In this document: piece after piece, positions 22,843 to 30,164 of the stretch
Position numbering within the stretch: the first letter of the stretch is position 1
Layout of the letters: each line of letters begins with the position of its first letter
NCBI GenBank assembly: GCA_043816305.1
Contig: JBDRHZ010000002.1
Coordinates: 1 to 62,261, forward strand
DNA: 62,261 bases
From: JAHIVN01 sp018816645
GTDB taxonomy: Bacteria; Patescibacteriota; Dojkabacteria; JAHIVN01
Reading direction: 5' to 3'
The notes under the pieces: model-generated
Databases searched by the model: none
The model's input: the letters and a program-made list of their open reading frames with translations, nothing else
What the model was told of the DNA's origin: nothing
Translations under genes and position numbers: made by a program

Positions 22843-24867
22843 ATGATTAGAAAATTGCTACTCATTTCTATCTGCGCACTTCTTCCTGGCATTTTCCTCT
22901 TTATCTCAAAGAGTGATGTACATGCGGATAGTCTGTCTATAGAGAATTATGATGTCGATGTAACTATCAATAAAGATTCCACTTTTGATGTTTCAGAAAC
23001 GATTACATACAAAGCAACTGGAGAGTATCATAGGATTTGGAGAGAAATAACCCTAAATGACTACGGTGCCCAGCAGAGATGTGAGGAGGAGAGTACTCTT
23101 CAATGTGGTGGTTTTTCATATATTGCTGTGACTGGGGTTTTTGATAGCCAAGGAAACAAAATTCTCGATAGTGAATATTCATTAGAAGAGGTTTCGTATT
23201 CCTACGAGGATCGTTTGAAGATTCTCTGGGAATATGCTCCTTCGGGCAGAGTCTTTAATAATGAGCTATTTACCTGGACAGTTGAATATCGGGTTTACGG
23301 CGGACTAGGTTATTTCAACGATTATGATTTATTCTACTGGGACGTTTTTTATCCTGACCGGGATTATCAAGTGAATGAAGGAAGTCTAAATATTCATTTC
23401 CCAGAAGATATAGATTTCACAGATAGTGATCTGAAAATTTTTTATAATATTTTCAACTACAATTTCCAGCATGACTATGATCAGGCTTCTCACACTCTCA
23501 ATGTTTGGGTAAGTGACCTTCCCAGCAACGAAGAAATGACAACTTTATTGAAATTCCCGAAGGGTGTTGTAGATAAATACGCTAGTTTGAAACTTGATCT
23601 AGATCCAGAGAAGCAAAATTTGTGGATTGATGGAATTGAAATCCAGAATGTGAGTGAAAAGTTTGATGGAATCCCTCCAGGTATGCGAACACTGAAGTTT
23701 GTAAGCAGTGGATATAAACCCCAGGAATTTACCTTGAGCCTAGAGCCTGGTGAGGTAAGAGATTTGAACGTTAAACTCGAGATGACACTAACCCAAAAGC
23801 TTATCTTTATAGGGATTGCTCTTGGCAATGTATTATCCTGTTTTGGAGGGTTGGCTATTATCGGACTGATTGTTTTGAATTATTACAGAAAGGGAAGGGA
23901 CGTTGGAGGGCGAGGAACAATTGTTCCCTGGTTTAGACCCCCGGGAGGTGCTTCGCCGGTTATTGTAGGCTCTATCAAAGACGAACGAGTAAACCTTACT
24001 GATATTACTTCAACTATTATAAATGCTGCTGTACGAGGATTTATCAAGATCAAGGAGATCGGAAAAAAGAAGTATGAGCTGATTAGAACAAAAGAGTTTA
24101 TTGCATCCCCTGTGATTTCCGGGAGGAAAATAGATTATCAAGCAATAGATAAGGTCGAGGTGAAGATCCTGCAAGATATGTTTGATGACAAGGATTCTAT
24201 AAAAACAGAAGATCTGAAAAACAAATTCTACTTGAAAATCCCAAAGATAAATGAAGCCGTATATGAACAGATGGTGGAAAGGCAGTATTTCAGTAAGAAT
24301 CCTGATACAGTGAGAAAACAGCATCTGGGCCTAGGGATAGTAATGATTGTTGTTGGAGGAATTTTGACAGCAGTGCTTCCAGTAATTACGATTTTTACTT
24401 GTGGGCCATCAATTGCTTTGGCCGGTATAGTAAAGCTAGTCCTTTCATTTTTCATGCCGGCCAAAACAGCAAAAGGGACAGAAGTTTATGAGAGAGCAAA
24501 GGGATTTAGAATGTTTCTGCATACAGCTGAACGTTTCAAAATGCAGAAATTAACTCCTGAGAAATTTGAAAAGTTTTTGCCTTATGCCATGGTGTATGGG
24601 GTGGAAAAGGAATGGGCAAAGAATTTTAAAGATATTTATAAACAGCCGCCAGGCTGGTTTGAAGGAAGAGGTGCTTGGAATACATTCAATACAATCTATC
24701 TTGTAAATGTACTGTCTGGTATGAATACTAGAGTAGGTAGTGTTATGGCTTCTAATCCTGCAAGGTCTGGTGGTGGTTGGAGCGGTGGCGGTTGGAGTGG
24801 CGGCGGCGGTTTTTCAGGTGGGTTTAGCGGTGGCGGCGGCGGTGGTGGCGGCGGCGGTATGTCCTAA
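22843..24867 (+). CDS. DUF2207 membrane protein with glycine-rich tail
   Basis: With the ATG at 22843 the protein has 674 residues: a signal or anchor segment (LLLISICALLPGIFLFI), an extracytoplasmic DUF2207 domain (YDVDVTINKDSTFDVSETIT, with the family's YHRIWREI), and a membrane helix at about residue 325. A cytoplasmic domain with two further helices follows, and the tail is GGGWSGGGWSGGGGFSGGFS-type Gly/Ser repeat. This is the usual DUF2207/YciQ layout. An in-frame TTG at 22831 is an alternative start. The last bases overlap the convergent orphan gene by four. Function unknown; linked to LemA. Confidence 0.9.
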   Translation: MIRKLLLISICALLPGIFLFISKSDVHADSLSIENYDVDVTINKDSTFDVSETITYKATGEYHRIWREITLNDYGAQQRCEEESTLQCGGFSYIAVTGVFDSQGNKILDSEYSLEEVSYSYEDRLKILWEYAPSGRVFNNELFTWTVEYRVYGGLGYFNDYDLFYWDVFYPDRDYQVNEGSLNIHFPEDIDFTDSDLKIFYNIFNYNFQHDYDQASHTLNVWVSDLPSNEEMTTLLKFPKGVVDKYASLKLDLDPEKQNLWIDGIEIQNVSEKFDGIPPGMRTLKFVSSGYKPQEFTLSLEPGEVRDLNVKLEMTLTQKLIFIGIALGNVLSCFGGLAIIGLIVLNYYRKGRDVGGRGTIVPWFRPPGGASPVIVGSIKDERVNLTDITSTIINAAVRGFIKIKEIGKKKYELIRTKEFIASPVISGRKIDYQAIDKVEVKILQDMFDDKDSIKTEDLKNKFYLKIPKINEAVYEQMVERQYFSKNPDTVRKQHLGLGIVMIVVGGILTAVLPVITIFTCGPSIALAGIVKLVLSFFMPAKTAKGTEVYERAKGFRMFLHTAERFKMQKLTPEKFEKFLPYAMVYGVEKEWAKNFKDIYKQPPGWFEGRGAWNTFNTIYLVNVLSGMNTRVGSVMASNPARSGGGWSGGGWSGGGGFSGGFSGGGGGGGGGGMS

Positions 24868-25361
24868 GGTTCTTTGTTAAAGAACGAGATAGATTTTGAT
24901 AATTTAGTCCTTATAGCAGCAAAATATCTGCGTGACCGGGGCTCTTTGGAAACTCTATCTACTCTTGATTCACATAATTTATACATCAAACATCCCATGC
25001 AAGATCTCAGAAGTTCAAGCTGTGCAGCTGCGAGCTTTTCACTTTGTCCCGGATAAGCTTTTCCTTCAGCAATAAAAACTAAGGTATCGCCTGAGGTATC
25101 AAGGAGATACTGCTCCCCAGAACTTATTGCTTTCCCATTTTCTCTGTCAGCAATTGGACAAGAGGCATCTTGAGTATATCTTCCTGTCAGACGACCTCTT
25201 TCACCGTTTGGTTAGGTATATCCGACTTTTCCTGCGCTGAGGAGTCGCAATCTAGTCCCATCTGGCAGAATAGCTTTGTTCTCTTTATGTGAGAAGACAC
25301 TGCCTAGAGCTTGCGTGAGCGTTCCCATTTGATTCCTTGTATTTTTGTGATCTTGTTCCAT
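24864..25361 (-). pseudogene. Orphan gene interrupted by one in-frame TAA
   Basis: From an ATG at 25361 (MEQDHKNTRNQMGTLTQAL) to a TAG at 24864-24866, the minus strand holds 166 codons with a single internal stop, TAA at 25212-25214 (after GKVGYT). Both sides read like real coding sequence (LPDGTRLRLLSAG before; LTGRYTQDASCPIADRENG and LLDTSGDTLVFIAEGKAYPG after). A cysteine group CMGCLMYKLC lies near the end and could bind metal. I do not recognise the family. Because TAA ends normal genes in this window, this is most likely a nonsense mutation or a sequence error; two separately translated pieces are possible. Its end overlaps the DUF2207 stop. Confidence 0.55.
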
Positions 25362-25386
25362 GCATACTCAAACTTTAATAATCCGA

Positions 25387-25454
25387 TCATAATACCCCGG
25401 CCGTAAGGTCGTGGGTTTAGTTTATTTGTAATCAGAGACGCAGGAGTTGGTATT
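25387..25454 (+). other. Possible structured RNA element upstream of pilus genes
   Basis: ATAATACC (25387-25394) is complementary to GGTATTAT (25447-25454). Inside lies the hairpin CGGCC-GTAA-GGTCG (25396-25409) with a GNRA-type loop and one G-U pair; a competing extension pairs CCC with GGG at 25411-25413. The stretch TTTAGTTTATTT follows the inner hairpin, so a terminator reading is also possible. It ends 100 bases before the first prepilin gene. No known riboswitch motif is recognised. Confidence 0.35.
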
Positions 25455-25553
25455 ATAAAGAGGGGTTGATAACAAAGCAAAATCGATATATCTGCAATAT
25501 AAAAAACTTATTTTTCTGTACGTTTCATGCTATATTAACTGTAATAAAAATCT

Positions 25554-26060
25554 ATGGAAACTGTCCGAAAAATCTTCTTAAACAACCTGTTCAAAAGTGA
25601 CAAGGGTATAACGTTAGTTGAAATAGTCATTGTTATTGGACTACTGGCTGTTCTTATCGGAATGGCTGTTCCAATATATCGTACTTCATATACAAAGGGG
25701 GATTTGGATACAAGTGTATCCCAGGTACTTTCTACAATTCGTTTAGCCCAATCGAAGGCTATGTCTGGTGAGGGTGCCAGTAAGTTCGGGATTCACTTTG
25801 ATTCATCTACTACACCTTATCAGTATGTTCTGTTTAAAGGGGATGTATATAATTCTGTAGATCCCTATAATCAAGTATCAAAAATATCGAAACAGATAAC
25901 TATTACTTCACTAAGTTTTAATGGGGGCGGAAGTGATCTGGTATTTGAGAAGTATACTGGAGAGACAAATAACAGCGGTACTATAACTTTACGAAATGTA
26001 AGCGGCGAAACCATTGACATTACAATTAACAATATTGGAGCAACAGATGTTTCTTACTAG
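25554..26060 (+). CDS. Type IV prepilin-like protein (GspH/FimT type)
   Basis: A 168-residue minor pilin. After a 17-residue leader comes the processing site and hydrophobic helix KGITLVEIVIVIGLLAVLIG, with Gly before the cut and Glu at position +5. The C-terminal domain is beta-rich, as in GspH/FimT minor pilins, which help start pilus assembly. It is first of a run of four prepilin-like genes. Its stop overlaps the next start by 14 bases (26047-26060), so translation is coupled. Confidence 0.88.
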   Translation: METVRKIFLNNLFKSDKGITLVEIVIVIGLLAVLIGMAVPIYRTSYTKGDLDTSVSQVLSTIRLAQSKAMSGEGASKFGIHFDSSTTPYQYVLFKGDVYNSVDPYNQVSKISKQITITSLSFNGGGSDLVFEKYTGETNNSGTITLRNVSGETIDITINNIGATDVSY

Positions 26061-29000
26061 GGTAAAAAAACAAAAAGGGCAGGCTTTAGTAGAGGTGCTT
26101 ATCGGCATGTCGCTCTTTGCACTCATTTCTTCTTCAGTCTCTTTTCTTGTTATTGACTCATATAATGTAGAACAGCAGAGCAGTGATATCGAAATTGCAA
26201 CAGCTTATGGAAACGAAGGATTTGAGGCGATAAGAAGTATTAAAGACAACAATTGGGCGAGAATATTGGAAAGCGTAGATGGTATGACACATGGGCTGGA
26301 TGATACATCGGGCAACTGGACGATAAGCGGCGTAGACAATATGTTTAGTAAATTTACCAGAACGATAGAGTTTCTCGATGTTTACAGGGATACCGGTGGA
26401 AGAGGAGATATAGTTGTTTCGTCTGATCCGGGCGCTGTACTAGACATGCATACAAAAGAGGTAAGTATTCGAGTCAGCTGGAACGAGCCTCGTGCAAATA
26501 CCTTGGAGTTGATGGAATATATTTCGAATTGGAGCAGTTCAGATTGGATGCAGACTGACTGGTCAGGGGGTGATGGACAAAGTTTCTGGGCTGATGCTAC
26601 ACGTTATGACAGCGATGACGGAAAAGTTGATATATCAAGTACGGGCGAAATCAAATTGAAAGAAGTTGTCAATACTTGCGATGATCACAGCTGGTCATTC
26701 GATACACCTGCGAATTACAATTATGATTCAGATAAGATAGAAGTTGTTAGTAGTTATGCCCAGCTTAAAGGGTCTGTTTCCGGGCAGATAGCAGATACTA
26801 TTTTGGATGTGCTGGAGTATGATACGGTCAATGGGACATATCCAAGCATAATAAACATAAGCGGAGACGTTTATGCGGTAGCATATACGGGTTCAGGGAA
26901 TGATGGATATGTGGCAACAGTACAGATAGCAAGTAATGGTCAGATAGCAAACAGTAGAATAGATGTGCTGGAGTATGATACGGTCAATGGAACGTATCCG
27001 AGCATAATACATGTAAGCGGGGGAGTCTATGCGGTAGCATATACGGGTCCAGGGAATGATGGATATGTGGCAACAGTGGGGATAGCAGCTAATGGTCAGA
27101 TAGCAAACAGTGTGATAGATGTACTGGAGTATGATAGGAGCAATGGAACGTATCCGAGCATAATACATGTAAGCGGGGGAGTTTATGCGGTAGCATATAC
27201 GGGTTCAGGGAATGATGGGTATGTGGCAACAGTGGGGATAGCAGCTAATGGGCAGATAGCAAACAGTGTGATAGATGTACTGGAGTATGATACGGTCAAT
27301 GGGACATATCCGAGCATAATACATGTAAGCGGGGGAGTCTATGCGGTAGCATATACAGGGCCCGGCAGTGATGGATATATAACATCGTTTCAGATATATG
27401 GTTTGCTTTATCCTATGGATAAACCTGATATAAGTCCGGCATCGTCATATGAACCTGAAATCATAAGTAGCTGGACAACGTTCACCGAAACAGCGGAAAA
27501 GAACGGCGGTGAGATTTATTACCAAATCTCTGATAATGACGGCAGTACTTGGTATTATTGGAGTGGCGTAAACTGGTTAGCAGCTGGAGCTGGCAATTAT
27601 AATAATTCCAGTGTGATAAACGCCAACATATCAAGTTTTGATGCATCAGCTCAAAAGCTCTTGTTTAAAGCGTTTCTTGAGAGTGACGGAACTCAGCTTG
27701 TGAAATTGGACGATGTTACTGTGGGGTGTTATATCGGCTCTGTGACAGGTGTAAAGAAAGATGATACTCAGGCAAAATTTGACCAGGGGACTTATGTGAA
27801 TACGCAGTACAGTGTAAACCGTGTACAATTAACTCCTACCGGGATGACGAATGGATCCGGTGAATATATTTCAAGAGTTTTCAACGCAGGGCAGTCTGTA
27901 AACTGGGAGAATGTTGCGTGGACTCCTTCGGCTCCATATGGGAAACAATTACCCTCAAACGGTGCCATTGAAACGGTGTATACTACCAGCAATATAAATA
28001 TGACTGGGAATAAGATCTTGGCGCATTTGAATGAAGCGGGTGGAGCATTAAATTTTGTTGATGACTCAGGTAATGGCTTCAATGCAACTTGTACGAGTAC
28101 CAGTTGTCCTCTTGCCGGTGACGTGGGGAAATTTGGCAAAGCAGTCGTTTTCGACGGCAGTAACGACTACATTACCTACCCGGTTGATCTGAATCAATGG
28201 CTTGGTGGTACAGCTACAGTTTCTTACTGGATCAAAACAACTCAGGTAGGAGGAACTGTTTTCTGGTCGTCTCCGGGTGTGCTGGGTGTAGAAAGCAGCG
28301 GAAACGGTAATGATATCTTCTGGGGGTATATAGATAATGTCGGAAGAATTGGCTTTCATGTCGGTGACGGGAACGAGGTAAAAAGTACAAATCCAGTTAA
28401 TAATAATGTTTGGCACCAAATAGGTATGACTAGGAATCACAGCACCGGTCTGATTAAACTTTTTATTGACGGCCAGCTGAACGGACAGATAGTGTCGGAT
28501 ATTGGTATTAAAACAACACCGTTCAGCAGTATCGGAAGAATCGAAGATACTGGAGGAACTCCTGAGTACTATATAGGTTCGCTGGATGAGCTTGGTATCT
28601 GGAACAGAGAACTTTCTGATACAGAGATTCAGAATATATACAGGCGTGGGCTTCTGAACTTGAGGCTCAGAGTAAGAACCTGTGATGATTCTGTCTGCGA
28701 TACAGAGGTATTTGTTGGTCCAAATGGTGACGCAGCCGGTTACTATTCTGAAGTTGATAATTATCTTAGCGGCTTGCCTGGTTTCGATTTAAGCGGGCTT
28801 AGTGAAAACAGATATTTCCAGTATAAAGCTTATTTCAGCACCGGCAGTTCTTCGCTGAGTCCTGAACTGAGAGAAATAGCATTTAGTTACACAGGAAGCG
28901 GTGGTGGTGACTATGAACATGAGGGGACACTAGTTTCTTCTGCCTATAACACAGGTAAAACTACAAATTTTCAGATATTAGGCTGGAGCGGGACTGTGCC

Positions 29001-29250
29001 GAGTTGTACTCCATCCTGTGACTTCAAGATTCAGCTCAGGGCTGCTTCAAATGCTGGGGGAGCCCCAGGTGTATGGACAGATTGGTACGGCCCGGGCGGG
29101 ATAGGGACATACTACACTGGATTATCATCAGGCCTTATCATCAACCCTGCTTTGAATGGGAATCAGTGGATTCAATACAAGGTAACACTAATTGGAGACG
29201 GATTGAGTACACCAACCTTTGATGCGATATTTGTAAATTATAACAGTTAA
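26047..29250 (+). CDS. Giant prepilin-like adhesin with tandem repeats and LamG domain
   Basis: Starting at the ATG at 26047 this is a 1067-residue protein. The N-terminus is a prepilin signal (KQKGQALVEVLIGMSLFALI) with a normal helix. Next is a region with four near-identical 52-residue repeats (residues about 246-446; core NGTYPSIIHVSGGVYAVAYT). A Concanavalin/LamG module follows at about residues 655-875 (GKAVVFDGSNDYITYP, LDELGIWNRELSDTEIQNIY), then further beta domains. The scale is far beyond ordinary minor pilins and suggests a tip adhesin carried by the pilus. Repeat copies are so alike at DNA level that copy number probably varies. It overlaps the prepilin before it; the next gene starts one base after its stop. 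Confidence 0.88.
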   Translation: MFLTRVKKQKGQALVEVLIGMSLFALISSSVSFLVIDSYNVEQQSSDIEIATAYGNEGFEAIRSIKDNNWARILESVDGMTHGLDDTSGNWTISGVDNMFSKFTRTIEFLDVYRDTGGRGDIVVSSDPGAVLDMHTKEVSIRVSWNEPRANTLELMEYISNWSSSDWMQTDWSGGDGQSFWADATRYDSDDGKVDISSTGEIKLKEVVNTCDDHSWSFDTPANYNYDSDKIEVVSSYAQLKGSVSGQIADTILDVLEYDTVNGTYPSIINISGDVYAVAYTGSGNDGYVATVQIASNGQIANSRIDVLEYDTVNGTYPSIIHVSGGVYAVAYTGPGNDGYVATVGIAANGQIANSVIDVLEYDRSNGTYPSIIHVSGGVYAVAYTGSGNDGYVATVGIAANGQIANSVIDVLEYDTVNGTYPSIIHVSGGVYAVAYTGPGSDGYITSFQIYGLLYPMDKPDISPASSYEPEIISSWTTFTETAEKNGGEIYYQISDNDGSTWYYWSGVNWLAAGAGNYNNSSVINANISSFDASAQKLLFKAFLESDGTQLVKLDDVTVGCYIGSVTGVKKDDTQAKFDQGTYVNTQYSVNRVQLTPTGMTNGSGEYISRVFNAGQSVNWENVAWTPSAPYGKQLPSNGAIETVYTTSNINMTGNKILAHLNEAGGALNFVDDSGNGFNATCTSTSCPLAGDVGKFGKAVVFDGSNDYITYPVDLNQWLGGTATVSYWIKTTQVGGTVFWSSPGVLGVESSGNGNDIFWGYIDNVGRIGFHVGDGNEVKSTNPVNNNVWHQIGMTRNHSTGLIKLFIDGQLNGQIVSDIGIKTTPFSSIGRIEDTGGTPEYYIGSLDELGIWNRELSDTEIQNIYRRGLLNLRLRVRTCDDSVCDTEVFVGPNGDAAGYYSEVDNYLSGLPGFDLSGLSENRYFQYKAYFSTGSSSLSPELREIAFSYTGSGGGDYEHEGTLVSSAYNTGKTTNFQILGWSGTVPSCTPSCDFKIQLRAASNAGGAPGVWTDWYGPGGIGTYYTGLSSGLIINPALNGNQWIQYKVTLIGDGLSTPTFDAIFVNYNS
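26782..27385 (+). repeat. Four tandem 156-bp coding repeats
   Basis: Copies begin at 26782, 26938, 27094 and 27250 (the last partial), each 156 bp, or 52 codons. They keep phase exactly, as seen from the shared GATGTnCTGGAGTATGAT at 26806, 26962, 27118 and 27274. Identity between copies 2, 3 and 4 is very high, pointing to recent duplication or gene conversion within the adhesin gene. Confidence 0.92.
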
Positions 29251-29251
29251 T

Positions 29252-29767
29252 ATGAAGCTTTTATCAAAATCTGAAAAGGGGTTTACACTTATAGAAATTG
29301 TTATTTACATCGGCATTGTTGCGGCAGTTCTGTCAACAGTCATTCTCTTTCTTGTAAATATTATCGAAGGAATCTCGAAGTCAGTAGCAATCCAGGAGGT
29401 ACAGCACAATATCAGATTTTCTATGGCCAAGATCAAGCTTGATGTCCAGGAAGCAGACTCACTAGACTTTGCTAGCTCTGTGCTTGATAATGATGACGGC
29501 AAACTAGTTATCGAAGGAGGATCAAATACTATAACTTATGAAATTCAAAATGGTGTATTGGTAAGACTTATCGATGCCGGACCTGTCGTAGAAGTCACTA
29601 GCAGCAAGGTTATTGTGACCCAGCTTAGAGTTGAAAACAGGAGCTTTGCAGATGAGTCTGAAAATATCGAAGTGTACATCACGATTATTCACAAAAATCC
29701 GGCAAAACAGAAGGAGTTTGAGGTCACGAGAACCATTAAAACAAGTTTAAGTGTACGAGCAACATGA
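29252..29767 (+). CDS. Type IV prepilin-like protein (PilW/GspJ type)
   Basis: A 171-residue protein with leader MKLLSKSEKG and the pilin helix FTLIEIVIYIGIVAAVLSTV. The Glu at +5 is present. The soluble domain is beta-rich and ends in a likely strand (TIKTSLSVRAT). It starts one base after the adhesin stop, and its own end overlaps the next start by four bases. The order H-like, large, J-like, K-like resembles the minor pilin set of type II secretion and type IV pili. Confidence 0.87.
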   Translation: MKLLSKSEKGFTLIEIVIYIGIVAAVLSTVILFLVNIIEGISKSVAIQEVQHNIRFSMAKIKLDVQEADSLDFASSVLDNDDGKLVIEGGSNTITYEIQNGVLVRLIDAGPVVEVTSSKVIVTQLRVENRSFADESENIEVYITIIHKNPAKQKEFEVTRTIKTSLSVRAT

Positions 29768-30162
29768 TTATTATGAACTACTTAAAAGAACAAAGTGGTG
29801 CGGCTCTGCTAATATCGCTGCTTGTCATTTCGGCCCTTGCATTAGTATTGGCTGTTGGTGTAAATTTAAGTGCAATAGATGATGTCTTGAGAAGTTCTCA
29901 GAGCAGATATTCTTTGAGAAGCGAAGCGGCGGCGGATAGCTGTCTGGATGAGGCATTGATAAGATTGAAATGGGACGTTTCTTATAGTGGAGGCAATATT
30001 GATATGGATGAAGGAAGTTGCTCGGTCTCGGTTTCTGGTGCAGGATCCCTGAAAAGTATATCTGTTTCTGGAAGCGCAGGGAATTCAGTAACCGAACTCT
30101 TGGTAGAAGTGGATTTGTCAGGAACATCACCAATTATAAATTCTTGGGCAAAAGGAGGATAA
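29764..30162 (+). CDS. PilX/GspK-like minor pilin
   Basis: A 132-residue protein starting at the ATG at 29764 (overlap ATGA) or 29773. The segment EQSGAALLISLLVISALALV is the PilX-type helix, in which the usual Glu at +5 is replaced by a Leu/Ile run as in many PilX/GspK proteins. The next part, SLRSEAAADSCLDEALIRL, is the family's helix continuing into the soluble domain. The remaining sequence is Ser/Gly-rich. Its TAA is followed by the strongly spaced ribosome-binding site of the PilM gene. Confidence 0.8.
   Translation: MIIMNYLKEQSGAALLISLLVISALALVLAVGVNLSAIDDVLRSSQSRYSLRSEAAADSCLDEALIRLKWDVSYSGGNIDMDEGSCSVSVSGAGSLKSISVSGSAGNSVTELLVEVDLSGTSPIINSWAKGG
30153..30158 (+). promoter_or_regulatory. 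Strong ribosome-binding site of the pilM fusion gene
   Basis: AGGAGG lies 6 bases before the ATG at 30165 and fixes that start. Consensus sites like this are rare in the window, so the gene may be translated unusually well. Confidence 0.7.
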
Positions 30163-30164
30163 AT

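Noticed and set aside
23917..23927. A further unit of the 11-bp repeat inside the DUF2207 gene
   Set aside because: One isolated ACAATTGTTCC inside coding sequence, with no neighbouring unit in phase; chance is sufficient.
24864..25361. Altered genetic code (TAA or TGA read as amino acid)
   Set aside because: TAA, TAG and TGA all end intact genes throughout the window, so a reassigned stop is not supported.
26893..27168. A minus-strand gene of 91 codons within the adhesin
   Set aside because: It is the antisense frame of the 156-bp repeats; its own sequence repeats with the same period and has no features of a protein family.
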